A stretch of DNA of 64,000 nucleotides from Diphasiastrum complanatum (taxonomy: Eukaryota; Streptophyta; Lycopodiopsida; Lycopodiales; Lycopodiaceae). Below, piece after piece: positions 1-12,349 of the stretch. The notes beneath the pieces were generated by a model. The model was not told the DNA's origin. It did no database searches and saw only the letters and a list, made by a program, of their open reading frames with translations. The stretch spans positions 26,881,540-26,945,539 of the forward strand of contig CM055111.1 in the NCBI GenBank assembly GCA_029204225.1, given 5' to 3'. Positions within the stretch are counted from its first letter, which is position 1, and every line of letters begins with the position of its first letter. The position numbers were made by a program, and so were the translations under genes.

Positions 1-2
1 TG

Positions 3-246
3 ATGGACTCCCAGAGTGCCATCTATCTGTCCCAGGATCCTGTCTTCCATTCAAAGACAAAGCACATTCCTCTGAAGTACCATCACATTCAAGATTTGAT
101 CTCAAAAGGAGAGCTCCAGGTCTAGTTCATAAAATCAAAAAGTATGATTGCAGATCTCCTCATGAAACTGCTCGACAAGCCACTCTTTACCAAGAAAAGA
201 GAGGCAATTGGATTGAATAAACAAAGTTGCAAGTTTCAAGAGGGAG
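3..246 (+). pseudogene. Ty1/copia RNase H C-terminal fragment
   Basis: This is the last part of a copia polyprotein, the RNase H that removes RNA during reverse transcription. The frame beginning ATG GAC TCC at position 3 reads MDSQSAIYLS, then PVFHSKTKHIPLKYH, then ADLLMKLLDKPLF, the usual order at the end of copia RNase H. An in-frame TAG near 123 breaks it. It ends in a purine tract (AAGAGGGAG) directly before TGTCAGAA, the expected start of a 3' LTR. The rest of the element lies left of the window. Confidence 0.85.
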
Positions 247-790
247 TGTCAGAAATGGTGAACTCCTGCAACTTTGTCGTAGCACAAACAAGACACGAAG
301 GTTAAACGAGAACATATTCGCGATAGTCAATGTGTCTTTGACTCAAAGCACGAACGATTCGTGAATCAATCGTGAATCGTAAACACACCTCCAGGACCGC
401 AAAACGAAAAGAACGAAACAAACGAAGAGAAATCCTTCGCGTTGCCAGCTGGCAGCTCAATGAGATTCTTGCCCAATTGAATCGAATAACAATGACGGAG
501 ACTAACTAACTAGTTGATTAGCGTTAACTCATCTTGTAATTCTACGTTTAGCTATCTTGTAAACTCCACACAGTGGAGGTATAAACAATTCTCTCTGGAT
601 CATAACTATATACAGAAGAAAAAAGAAAAGAGATAGTATATACAGAGATCTATAAGAAACAGAGAGAGACGTAGCGAATAGAGTAAGAAACCAAAAAAAA
701 TACCATAGATGTGCATGAAAGTCTACCAACAAGCAGAACACAGCGAAAGAGCAGAGAGTCATTCCGTCAATGAGCGAGACACTAACGATC
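247..790 (+). repeat. probable 3' LTR remnant of the leftmost copia
   Basis: The segment starts with TGTCAGAA immediately after the polypurine tract of the RNase H fragment. It contains a TATA-like GGTATAAACAATT near 576. The right boundary is not visible, because it runs into a reverse-oriented primer binding site at 793. No gene is supported here; the short reading frames are open by chance. Confidence 0.45.
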
Positions 791-792
791 TT

Positions 793-804
793 GCTCTAAT
801 ACCA
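793..804 (-). other. reverse-oriented tRNA-iMet primer binding site
   Basis: GCTCTAATACCA is the reverse complement of TGGTATTAGAGC, one base from the copia primer binding site. A TG dinucleotide follows four bases later at 809. This places the U5 end of a minus-strand LTR at about 809-1090. Confidence 0.55.
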
Positions 805-808
805 AAAC

Positions 809-1095
809 TGACAATATAATCGCTCTATTTTGTGTATCTCTTGGTCTTGTGCTGTGTCTCTTGATTGCTAGAATAAAATATGTTCTGTGATGCGTAGTCG
901 AGTGTCTGGGATCCCGTAAGAGCTTCTGCACGAAAAGAAAAATCGAAGACAGAAAATTGTCCATGAATCAGAAGAGAGGACGAACACAAAACACGAGAAA
1001 GAAAAAAGCTCCCGCGACACAAAAATGGGCGAAGAGAGATCGAACAGAAATTGTTCAACGACATACATTTATGCAGACGTGTGTGCAACGTCAAC
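809..1095 (-). repeat. partial minus-strand LTR
   Basis: Inferred from the adjacent reverse primer binding site. The stretch starts TGACAATATAATC and has no coding signal on either strand. Its far boundary is hidden by the start of copia copy A. Confidence 0.35.
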
Positions 1096-1107
1096 GCTTG
1101 ACACACA

Positions 1108-4100
1108 GGAGGTGATCCTAGATTCAAGAGCTACCTCACACTTCGTGACATGAAGATGAATTATGTCTGATTTTTGAAGTGCTGATCCTTCAAGATTAAT
1201 TGTTTTTGGAGATGGATCCAAACATCAAGTGAACGATATTGGTTCACTATGGATCAACACAAATGGCAAAGACAGACAGCTCGAAGATGTTCTGTTTGTG
1301 CCTACACTGCAGCAGGACTTGTTTTTTGTGGCAAGGATAGTTGATGCAGGGATGCGTGTGACGTTTTCTTACGAAGCATGCAATGTTGTTGATGCTAGTA
1401 CCAGTACCGTGATCACTCAAGACAAAAGAAAATGTAATCTATATTACCTAAAGGTATGCCTACCTATAGATCAAGTGCATCAGACTCATGATGATTCGCC
1501 AGACACTCTATGGCATAGGAGACTATGCCATATGAACTCATTGACACTTTACCAAGCAAGACATCATGGAGCAATAATAGGAGTCAGCATCTCAAATGCG
1601 AACGATTCAACCACCTGTGATGCATGCCTGAAGGGTAAGATATCTCGCACTCCATTTGTCAAAGACTCCTACAGAACGACTAAGATTCCAGAGTTAGTGC
1701 ATTATGACATCTGTGGGCCTTTCAATGTGATCTTGGTAGGTGGCTCAAAATATTACATTACCTTCATTGATTATTATAGTAAATTTGCTAGAGTGTATTT
1801 CATTCAGGATAAATCAAAAGCACTTGATAAATTCACAAAATATGTGAATTGGACTGAGAGATGCACTGGCAACAAAGTGAAGCAGATCAAGATAGATCGA
1901 GGTGGCGAATACATCTCAAATCGCTTCACTGACTTCTGTAATGATTGTGGTATCATTCACATAAGGACTATAGCTTACACACTATAGCACAATGGTGTTG
2001 CAGAACGAATGAATAGGACCATGATGGGAGCTATCAGATGCATAATGGCCTACTCGAAAGCTCCAAGAGTACTGTGGGTTGAAACAATAGCTACAGCTAC
2101 ATATATTCAAAACATGACATGGAAGTCTGGTGTCCCTCACACGACACCACACGAATTATGGTGGGGTATAAAGCCCATAATATCCCACATCGGAATCTTT
2201 GGCTATACAGCTTATGCACATATCTCTAATAAGCTTCGAAAGAAGCTTGATGAGAAAGCTGGACAGGGATATTTGGTAGGATATGACAACAATTCGTCAT
2301 ACTACAGAGTCTACATGCTAGACATGAACACTATGAAGACAGTGAGAGATGTCAGATTCAATGAGAGCAGAACGATAGCCAATGATGATCATGTCAACTA
2401 TGAAGTTCTGGAAAGGCAGTACTATGAACTGTCACCAGTGACAGAGGGAGCAGAAGACGAACATGAAAACGAAGATTTTTGAGTTGCTTTGCATTTAAGT
2501 GACGAATCAGAAGACGAAAGATTCGAGAGGCAGCCTTCTACTATAGTGCCTGTAAACCAAGATGGTTCCAGACCTAGCAGAGCAGACAAAGGCAAAGGCA
2601 TTGCTGTCCCAGGAGGATCTCCTAGAAGGTCGACAAGACAACGAAGAGCGCTAGCAAGATATGTGGCAGGTAGCTCTGCTTCCACATCAGAAGAATTCTA
2701 TAGATTCAGTGGCGAACCATAGACATTCGAGGAGGCAATTGAATGTCCAGAGAAGGACAAATGGATCCAAGCCATGAACAAGGAGATGGAATCCATGAGG
2801 AAGAACCAAGTATGGATGTTGGAGCCATTACCAGATAAGTGAAAGGTTGTGAAATACAAATGGGTTTACAAGCTAAAGTATGGAACAGATGGAGTTGTTT
2901 CAAAATATAAGGCAAGACTGGTAGCAAAGGGATTCTCTCATAGATATGGTATTGATTATTCTGAAACCTTCTCTCCTGTCATGAAGCATTCGTCTCTACA
3001 TTTGTTATTTGCATATGTAGTTGTTTATGACCTTAGGGTCCACATTGTGGCAAGAAAATAGCCTTCTTGCATGGTGAGTTAGACGAAGAGGTCTACATGG
3101 ATCAACCCCCAGGTTATGTCTTAAATTCACTTCCTGATTATGCATGCAGAATGCATAGTAGTATCTATGGTCTGAAGCAGTCAGCTCAACAATGGTACAA
3201 AAAGAAGGATCAAGCCCTGAAATCATTAGGATTCAAGCCACTAATGGCTGATTCCAATGTGTATGTGAGAATTGTAGATGGGAAGATTATCATTGTGGCT
3301 GTGAATGTGGACAACACTCTGATACTCTGCAAGAGCGAGAGGCTGATTGCTAAAGTGAAGAAAGACATCTCGAAGCATTTCGAGATTGTGGATCTGGGAG
3401 AGGCCAGGTGTTATCTTGGCTTGCAAATTGAAAGGGACTATGAGAGAGGTAAGTTGTACCTTCATCAGTCCAGATACACCTGGATATCCTAGAGGATTTC
3501 GGGATGTTGAATTGCAAAGGAGCGAATACTCCAATGCTTGAAGGAACGGTGCTAACGAATGAAAATTGTTTGAGGACTGAAGCAGAGAGAGAATTGATGC
3601 AGCTCACACCTTACATGAAACTGATAGGATCGCTGATGTACCTTGCAGACAACACACGCCCTGACTTTAAGTATGTAGTATTCAAGATGAGCCAATTCTG
3701 TACGAATCCTGGCTCGACACATTGGAAGATTGCAAAACGAATTTTGCAATATCTTCAACTAACAAAGGATTATGGTCTATGTTATTGTCATGATGCAGGG
3801 TTTTCGATGCTTTCCTACGGTGATGCTAGCTAGGCATCTCTCAAAGACGATTGTAAAAGTGTCTCAGGTGGATGCACCATCGCGTCAGGAGCGACAATCC
3901 TCTGGGTCAGCAAGAAACCAAACCATTGTGGCTCAGTCATCCTGCGAAGCAGAGTATGTTGCAGTAGCAAAGATGGCCAATGAGATAATTTGGATCACAC
4001 AGTTCTTGGACGAATTGGATGAAACAAGGAACAAACCTCTGGTTCTATAGATGGACAACACATCTGCAATACATCTAATGAAAGACCTTGTGTTTCACTC

Positions 4101-4300
4101 AAGGACAAAACACATTGTGATCAAGTACCACTTGATCAGGGACCTGATTAGCAAGAAGATGTTGTAGACCACCTTCATTGGAACGAAAGACATGGTTGCT
4201 GACATTTTTACAAAGGTCCTGAACAAAGGTCTATTCGAGAGACAAAGGAGCAGTCTTGGAGTCGTCAAGCTATCATGCTTTGAGAGGGAGCTGAAAAAAC
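1108..4300 (+). mobile_element. copia copy A, pol region (protease to RNase H), decayed
   Basis: The order is protease remnant, integrase, reverse transcriptase, RNase H. The protease motif near 1112 reads LDSRATSHF, with Gly of DSGA changed to Arg. The integrase (1229-1987, resuming at 1988) has LWHRRLCHMN...CDACLKGK zinc ligands, catalytic Asp in HYDICGPF and in KIDRGGEYIS, and the Glu in HNGVAERMNRTM just after a stop. The RT runs from about 2730 to 3490: [17 protein letters not shown] and [10 protein letters not shown] are visible, but the YVDD active site has become NVDN (about 3308). The RNase H part (3504-4300) includes SSCEAEYVA and ADIFTKVL. At least seven stops or frameshifts make it non-functional. 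Gag is absent: homology to the sister copy at 49.7 kb starts only nine codons before the protease. Confidence 0.92.
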
Positions 4301-4437
4301 ATTTTGTTTCTAATGCCAAAGCTTTGCTAGCTTTCAATTCTGAACCTTTGACAAAAGACGACACGACTCGACACAACATGACACAAAATCAGTCATGCCT
4401 CACGAACAGCCAACAAGATCAGCCAAGTACCATGGGG

Positions 4438-5030
4438 TGCAGATATCTGATCTATTATCATGACATCATCAGAAGTGTTCTAGATCATGGCTAATTTGTC
4501 ACTCTTGTTGTAGATGTTTAATCTTTCTGATATGTAAGTTACAAGACATGAGACGAAATTGTTCACGAACTATATACTTTCTGTTTTGATGCATAATGTA
4601 AGTCTAATGCTAGTAAGCAAGACAAGAAGTCAGAAGACAAAAATATAGAATATGAGTCCACTTGCGTGCGAGACAATTCTGAATAGGATCTGTAGATCCA
4701 CAAGTCCGCTAGTAAGCGAGACACAAATTTGTGAAAGAACAGTATTTCTCTCACGCCAATGCATTGCATGGATCTACATGTAGTGCTTGAAGAATCAGAA
4801 AAATCAATAGATGATATTGTAGTTGTTGTGCACATTATTATTCTAAATGACTGTATGATCTTGATTGTAAATTCGTCTGCTACTATTTGTGTGTCTGATT
4901 TGCTTGTTTATTTTTGTTGAATGTTGCATTAATTTGTTAACATAGATCAACAGTGTCTGACTACTCTCTGAAGGATTGTAGGAGTGATATAGTTGCCAGT
5001 GACCAGCGATCACATCAGAATTCCTGATGA
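4438..5030 (+). repeat. 3' LTR of copia copy A (approximate ends)
   Basis: It begins TGCAGATATCTGATC after CATGGGG. It aligns along its length with 52986-53605, downstream of the sister copy B. Shared landmarks are the TTTCTCTCACGCCAATGC stretch, the GTAGTGCTTGAA-like segment and the ACCAGCGATCACATC end. There is no coding content. Confidence 0.65.
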
Positions 5031-6990
5031 ACTGATCTTGTTTACGAATCCTTTCGCTTCGTGATTCATTTCGCTTTGCTTCACAATCACTTGGCCATAA
5101 GGATAAATCAATTATAGAGCTCACTTAGGTTTCATTTCATTTCGTCTTGTTTTGTCTCATCTCGTTGTCGAGACTAATTGATCTTGTCGCGAATTCTTTC
5201 GTTTCGTTTTGTTTCATTTCATTTCGCGATCTGTGTCCTTCCAGCATGAATCAATGTCAGAGCTCGTTTAAGTTTCGCTTTGTTTCATTTTCGTTTAGAA
5301 TTCATCTTGTTTTGTTTGGTTGTATTACAAAGCCTGCTTGATCCAACTCAAACAGAAATAATTCGAGTGTCGCGAAAAGTTTTGTGAATCGTTTGTGATT
5401 TAATTCTATCAGTTTGTCACCAAAGTTATAGCTAGAATTTTGTATTTTTTGAGTGCATTCTTTTATGTTAGCATCACTCGATTCTACTAACAAAGTGTGT
5501 ATTTTACTTGACAAAGGATGAGAAATGAATGCGAACTCGAAACATTTCTATTCGTGATCAACCTCGAAGGATTTGCGAAATTTATCTTGCTTGAAACTTG
5601 AAAGATTTGCGAAAGATTTGGAAAACAGTTTCTTGTAAAGCTCGTGTTTTCTTGTTGAAGCTTGAAATATTCGCGAACAGAATCTTGTCGCAAAATACTC
5701 TATTTCTTGTTCAAAGCTCACCTGTCGCAAATTGTCGCGAAATATTCTGGATTTTTCTTCAAGCTCAAAGACTGTCATCTGTCACGAACAATTCACGAAA
5801 CACGGAAATGTCGAGAATAATTCGCGAAAAATGAAGCTGCAACGAAGAGATAGACTATCGAGAAATGTTCACGAACAAAAATAATTCGACCTTGAAAACA
5901 GAGTGTCTCTTTGAATATCAACCATCATAAATGGTTAGATCTACTGTTATAGAATTAAAAGGCCAAAAGACATGTCTTGTAGTGATATAAATACATGTGC
6001 ACTACTCGTTGTAAAAAAAAAAAACTCACGCTGAAGAGCTCTCAGACTCATTCAATCAGAGACACAACAACGAGATAAGAGAGCAAGATATGTATACTAA
6101 TTCAGATTTAGAATTATAAATTCGTTTTTGATCAATAGTTTCTGTTTGTCTAAAATTGTCTTAAGTTGTCTCTTAATTCCGCATATTATTTTCGCACGCT
6201 AATTCAATCAAGGTAAATATTGTTCTATTAGTACATAGATCAGAAACAACCCAATTGAAGACACTGATATTAGTTTGATTTATTCAAACTTTCATCGTGT
6301 TCTCTGTGGAAGAATTTTTACTATTTTCCCTATAGACCAGTCAACATTCATAATGATGTATGTGCAGGAGACTGGCCATGTGTATTTTTTCTATGGTTTG
6401 CACAAGGCTGGACACAAGCCAGAACGTACGTCATCCTCCTAATGAAGTTTGAGGCATGTCTTATACGTATTGAAGGGCAACTTTGTGAAGAACAATTGAC
6501 GTGAAGTTTCCACCATTAGTCTCCAGAACAACATGCTTATTTCTAGATGGCAGAGACAACATCTCTTACCGGACTCTTTCTACATGGCAACAAATCGTTA
6601 CATATCTCACCAAACATGACGTTTTAGATCTTCTGACGGTCTGCCTACTTCCTCAAACACACATATAACAGAGCCCATGCTCATTTTCATCTAATTCAAT
6701 CATTGTTCTACAGGGTAGGAAGCAGGAGCAGAGTTCTTTGTTCCGGTTCTTCTATTTGAGCTATTATGGCTCTCTCTCTATATATATGTTCTACAACATC
6801 AAAAAAAGGTTTCGTTAGTTTCTACACCATTGATATTAGTAAATATTGTTTTAAAATTGATCTTATATTTATTTGAAACAAACGTAAATTTAATCCAATT
6901 GACTAAATTCATTTTTGAAAAAAACTCTATTTGATTGACATATAACCTTAATTATCAATTACAACACATGTTTCATCAAAACATTACAAA
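5031..6990. other. intergenic, LTR-like debris, no gene
   Basis: No coding signal is supported. 5040-5330 is rich in TTTCRTTTCG-type words. 5478-5575 is repeated at 55911-56010. A TATA-like GATATAAATACATG lies near 5975, followed by an A run and a CT-rich leader, as in LTR U3/R regions. 6340-6990 is AT-rich; any further exon of the minus-strand gene upstream of 7005 could not be placed. Confidence 0.5.
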
Positions 6991-7004
6991 TAATTTCAAC
7001 TAAC

Positions 7005-8601
7005 CTGAAAATCTTCAGATTTTACAATAATTTTCATTTGATCCCACATTTCATGTTTCAACCATATTGGCCTTTGTGGTTCAAAGCCATCTATTGGTTG
7101 AAGAGCCATGAAAGCCTATAAAAAAGACCAAACAAAATCTAATCTTTCAAATGTTAAAATTTCTTAAAAAAATCTTATATAAAAATAGCAATTGTTCAAA
7201 TCAACTATTTTTCATGTTAAACCAAAAATTGTATAGGCAATTTACCTTCCGCTTATTTCTCCCAAACGATTTTGACAACTGTAATTTGAAATATCGATAT
7301 AATCGCTTGTGATCAGCATTAAATTGAGTCTACAAAAAAAACTCCAAATATCATAACAAAAATCAAATTTTAATATGTCAAATAATTTAAATGAAATTAA
7401 AATAATGTACATCATCATCAGTCATGAAATAACATACCAATTCTATCTCAGCTTTACTATGTTCTGTAATTGACTTTTTTGTGAAGTCAAGTCGAGACTG
7501 CACTAGTGCTGAAATGCGATGTACATAAATCTCTTTTGATGGACCACAAGGTTGATCAAATTCATTAATTTCTAGTCTAGTTTTTGTATGACTTCTTTTT
7601 TGGTCAACTCTTGTTTTTCGTCTTTCTGCTCTCCATTTTACGTACAATTTGAAATTTGAAGATTTTGAAAGTGGATCTACTGATCCACAAATATTATAAT
7701 TTGTCACATTTTTTTCAATGAGAGTAAGAAAATCCATTGAATCTGTAGGCACTATAAACATCAACAAAAAGATAAGCAATAGCATGCATAGCGTCAATAA
7801 AACAATTTCAAATGTACAAAAGTAAAAAAAAAAAAAATTCATTTAAAATTTGATGAACGAGAGAATTTCTCTTCACATTATGATTCTCCCTTACATATGC
7901 TAAAAGTTGCAAGAGCACAATAATGTATTATTGATATGCATCAATCATATTAATAAAAATCACTAAACATATTTTCCTCATTTGAAATCTAATCAAGAGA
8001 AGAAAAAAAAATGCCTTTCGCCTTAGCATGATCTTGTGCATTTTGCAGGTTAGAAGCTGCAATTGAAACATGCATATATCACTCCTCTATAGAATAAAAA
8101 ATATCTAAACTAATATGATAATATTGAACTTATTAAATTATATTAAACACTTTTATTTCAGTTTTGTGAAAGTCATACGTACTTCTTGCATGCAAAATTC
8201 TGTCATGATGAATTGTCTTCGTAATATCATCTAAAAATATTTATTAACAATTGTCACTTTATATACATAACGTTTGAAAAACATAATAACATAAATGATA
8301 AATTACATTTGCTAAATTACACAAAAAGATCAAATTCATATCAATAAAATAAAAACATACCTCTCTCGTGTATCACTTCATTATTGTTATTTGATTTTGT
8401 AACAGTAATGTGTTCGTCCTCCATAGATTCAGACCTGCCAGTACTTACTGCTCCACATCCCTGAGGTTCATATTGGCTTTCTTCATCATCATCTGAAGAT
8501 GTTGGCCTATCTACAATGCCTCTAGGCTCTTTAAGACTAGGCCTCTTGAGTGTAAGATCATGGCATCGAGAATGTCGTAAATGTTGTTTTTGCATTTCCA
8601 T
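7005..8601 (-). CDS. six-exon unrecognised gene, possibly plant Ptta/En-Spm transposase-like
   Basis: I infer exons at 8361-8601, 8183-8230, 8015-8056, 7438-7751, 7246-7329 and 7005-7115, about 280 codons with no stop. Each junction has a GT donor and AG acceptor except intron 3, which has GC-AG. The phases match at all five junctions. The N-terminus is charged (TSSDDDEESQYEPQ). A basic run KWRAERRKTRVDQKRSHTKT precedes INEFDQPCGPSKEIYVHRI. The later exons encode ADHKRLYRYFKLQLSK and PRPIWLKHEMWDQMK-like text with spaced Trp. That layout recalls the N-terminal part of plant Ptta/En/Spm (Transposase_24) proteins, but this is a weak call. The frame continues upstream to another ATG through one TGA, and no stop or 3' exon was found below 7005, so it is 3' incomplete or decayed. 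Confidence 0.6.
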
Positions 8602-8659
8602 TCAAATGTGTTGTATTAAATCTGTGGGAAGAATGGTCGGCATTAAATTTTCATTCATC

Positions 8660-10219
8660 TACAAGATTATGTTAACAATTACAAAGTTATCATTTTATTA
8701 AAAAAGTATATATTTTTGCAAGTAACTAATAATAATAATATATTAAAAGCATGTATCATAAAAGTTTCGAATGAAATTGTGAGCAGCAAAACTATTATAT
8801 TGTTAAAACATCAACTTGTGTACTTTTGAATCTAACAAATCTAAACAAAATGTAATAATATCAAATTTATATAGAATTCGTATAGAATCAATACAATAAA
8901 AAAAAAAATTATATAACCTAACTACAAATGTAACCGAGGTTGTCAAAACCGTCACAAGGCATATCTATCCATGAAATTGCCTAGTTCCGAACCATAAGTA
9001 TGTCCTACTCTAAATTGTGAGAAATTGTCAAATTTGGCAAACTTGGCTTGATTAAACCACGTAAATATGTATATTGATGGGTCCCACACGTGTGAGTCCA
9101 TGTTGCCACGTGTGAATCTACTTTAGAATATGCTAGATCATGTTCATAAGGTTGATCAAGTTTTTTTTGGTAATGATTCCTAAATTATAGGACCAAATCC
9201 CTAAAATTATGGAGTTGGCTGATCAACCTAGCCATCAACTTGGAAAAACTCAAGGGCTAGGTTGGATTGGCAACTAGGAAAAAAATGCTCAATCATCTTC
9301 GTGATTACATGAGGTCGTATAATCGTAAGGAATGTCAATTTTATTGAAAATTGAGCTGGTGGACTTCTAATAGACCTATGAGACTAGGGAAAGGGTTTTC
9401 GATATTGATTATGTATTGTATGCTTGTCAAATTTCAACAAATCTCTCCTAATTTATTCGTTGGCATCATCAGTTTGATCACTTTCAATTTTTGAGTCATT
9501 TTGAAAAGAGCGACATGGTAATTGGTCTACCCCATGTCAATGTATTATATTAAATATGTGAGGTGTGTCAATTGGAAAATCAAAAGTGGACTTAACTGCT
9601 TGTTATGACTGAATGGCACCCTTCATACTGAAAGGTTCAATAAAGACAAGCCTTACAAGTATCAAACTAGGGCAAGAAGAGTCAGTTAGCATCAAAGTAG
9701 AGCAAGAGGAGTTTAGCATCAAAGAAAATAGAGGAGAAGAGGCAAGGCTGACGTAACAAGCGGAGAAGCAGTGCATTGCAAGGATTGAGGAGAATAAGTC
9801 CACCAACAAGATGGACCTGTCAACTTCAGGTAATTTTGAGCTCCTTTATCTTCCTGTATTTTGGTAAGCACCCAATAGGTAGCAATAGCTAGCAATAATT
9901 AGTTTTGCATTCATCCTTTAGATTCATCTCTGAATCACAAACTCTGAGAATCCAAACACGGAAATCCATGATTTAGCTAAGAAATCAATTCATCAACTCT
10001 GAATCAGCCTACGAAAAAATAGAAATATGTGGCATCAGCTGCAAGAATAGCACATTGTTGTGATAGCACCTTCAAATAACCCCTTATGTGCACCTCAAAC
10101 TCATTCAAGAAGCAGCAGTTGCTACCAAAAGTGACATGATACAGGTCTTTCAACAATAAAAGACAATATCTCAATTAGTTCAGTAGGCAGCACCTTCAAT
10201 GGCAGTACAATCATGATCG
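8660..10219. other. AT-rich intergenic, no gene seen
   Basis: I find no conserved coding text. 9040-9120 contains two CACGTGTGA words. The short open frames here lack family motifs and start or stop context. Confidence 0.5.
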
Positions 10220-11522
10220 TTGCAATTGATTATTTTCTTACATATAAAATGCACCACCAAAGGCTATGTTGGTTGTCCAATATGTGGAGAAGAATTTAAA
10301 GGAAGGAGATCTGATCACCTAAAAAAGATGGTATATTGTGGTCATCGACGCTATCTTCCACTAGAGCATAGCTTTAGACAAATGAAAGCAACTTTTGATG
10401 GTTCTTATGAAGATCGAGCACCTCCTTGTCATCCATCAATAGATGAGATCGAACAATATTGCATAGAAAACGAGTCTAGGTCTACAAGATACTGCAAGAA
10501 ATGTAAAAGGGTGGAAGCCATTATCTATATTTTTCAAGTTGCCTTATTGGAAAGTAAGTAAAGCTCAAAGAACTTAATTAATATACTTCAATTGTGCAGC
10601 TCTCTTATTGCTTCTTATTGTAATATGATCAAAATTGTTTTTTCTATGTTTATTTTGTGTAGAAATTATTTCTTCTATTCTCACTTCTTTTTTAATTCTT
10701 TCACAATTGTCATTGATTATTTTTTATTTAAATCAGGAGCTATTGATTTGACACACATTTGATGTCATGCATGTGGAAAAAAATATTGCGGAGAATATTG
10801 TTAAGACTATTTTAAAAATGGCAGATAAAGACTTTGAAAAAGAAGATATGAAGGCACTACGAATTCGTCCAGATCTATGGCCAAAACATTGTGGTGACAA
10901 TGGAAAGAAAGTATTTCTACCTTCCTCACTTTATACTTTGAATAAACATGAAAAAACTCAATTTTTTGAGTTCATCAAAAATGCGAAAGTACCAATTGGA
11001 TATTGTACATCATTAAAGAGGCATGTAGAGAGTGACAAATTGTATGCAATGAAATCACATGACTACCATGTATTTTTACAACAATTGTTGCCAATAGCAC
11101 TAAGGCACTCTCTTTCTCACAACGTTCGTTCTACCATAGTTCGCTTCAGTTTGATATTTCGAAGAATATGTGCCAAGGTTATCAATCCTGAAGACTTTGA
11201 TGCTTTGTATCGTGATACTATTCTAGTCTTATGCCACCTAGAAAGGTGCTTTCCAGCATCATTTTTTGACCTTACCACATATGTATTCATACATGTAGTT
11301 GAAGAAGTTAACATATGTGGACCAGTGAGACTAAGACGGATGTATCCTTTTGAAAGGTGTATGAAAAAACTAAAAAAATATGTGAAAAATTTGTCACGGC
11401 CAGAAGGAAGTATAGCAAATGCCTATGTTATGGAAGAGGCGATTGGATATGTGACTGAATATATCTTGATACAACTTCCACAAAGAATAATGTCATATAT
11501 TTTTAATTTGCATGGAATTTAA
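10220..11522 (+). pseudogene. CACTA (En/Spm) TNP2-type transposase, partial
   Basis: The product would be the transposase of a CACTA DNA transposon, which cuts the element out and reinserts it. Exon 1 (10220-10555) reads KGYVGCPICGEEF, YCGHRRYLPLEH and FDGSYEDRAPP, matching the TNP2 zinc-finger and GHRRFL region. A 180-base AT-rich intron with an AG acceptor at about 10738 follows. Exon 2 reads TFDVMHVEKNIAENI, then KSHDYHVFLQQLLPIALR, FPASFFDLTTYV, GPVRLRRMYPFER and RPEGSIANAYVMEEAI, the usual order through the DUF4218 part of TNP2. The first exon is 5' truncated, the middle of the transposase (including most DDE acidic residues) is missing, and a TGA sits just after the acceptor. It is a relic. 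Confidence 0.88.
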
Positions 11523-11679
11523 CTTCAATATTTGCAATTTTCAATAAGAATTCTAAAAGAATGATTTTTCTCACCAACTTCATAAGTAGTGGTGCAAAAG
11601 ACTATGAAGAATTGAAAAAGATTATCTATGTTAGATATAGGGGTCTTATGTTTTTTATATCAAGCATCTAGGTGTAGGA

Positions 11680-12337
11680 TGTTGATAGGAACAAATTTGG
11701 CATAGATGGCAAATTATGCATTTCCACTTGTAATGCCACTATTGAGCCAAAATAGAGTAAGAGGCTAAACTCGTGCAAGTTAGAGTGTAGACAAATGTAA
11801 TGCTTTTGTTTGATGAATTCTAAGAGGTCCAATAGGATCTAGAGGTGGAACCATGTGAGGTCCAATAGGAATTTGAGGTTTTCTTGAAAATAGTCCAATA
11901 GAATTAAGAGGCACATGGATCAATGGTCCAATAGGATTAAGAGATGAAAAAGTGTGGTCCAATCATAGTTAAGCATAGTGGTAGCTCGTGGATCTACTAG
12001 TATCATTGTACTCCTCATTTTGGATCTAATTGATTTGGAGATTGTGTGGATTTTGAGAGTTATTGGATTTCTACCTTTCTCTCTCTACCCAAGAGCTCAT
12101 GATAATTTTCTCTATCTACCCGAGGAGAGCAGCTTGTTTTTACTTAGAATAATTTTTGAATACTTCCCACACGTGTGAGTGAGAGTTGGAAGTGATTGAA
12201 TGCATGTAATAGTGTGTTTTTGCCATAGAATCAAAGATAGATCTTGAATCTCAATCTAGTCTTGATCTTGGTGTATCTACACACCTTAGGAGATCACAAG
12301 TACATGTTGTGGACACTCCACCCGTGTGAAATCTACA
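11680..12337 (+). repeat. 5' LTR of copia D
   Basis: It starts TGTTGATAGG and ends AATCTACA immediately before the primer binding site, giving TGTT...ACA termini and a length of about 658 bp. It contains several tandem-like GAGGTCCAATAGGATT words (11820-11960). The 3' LTR is not present, so boundaries rest on the terminal dinucleotides and the adjacent primer site. Confidence 0.65.
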
Positions 12338-12349
12338 TAGTATCAGAGC
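12338..12349 (+). other. primer binding site of copia D
   Basis: TAGTATCAGAGC differs by one base from the sequence complementary to the 3' end of plant initiator tRNA-Met. It directly follows the LTR end. Confidence 0.75.

Noticed and set aside
7760-7842. Hydrophobic N-terminus on the 7.4-7.8 kb minus ORF, as a membrane segment
   Set aside because: It is intron sequence upstream of an AG acceptor; the exon joins in phase to upstream exons instead.
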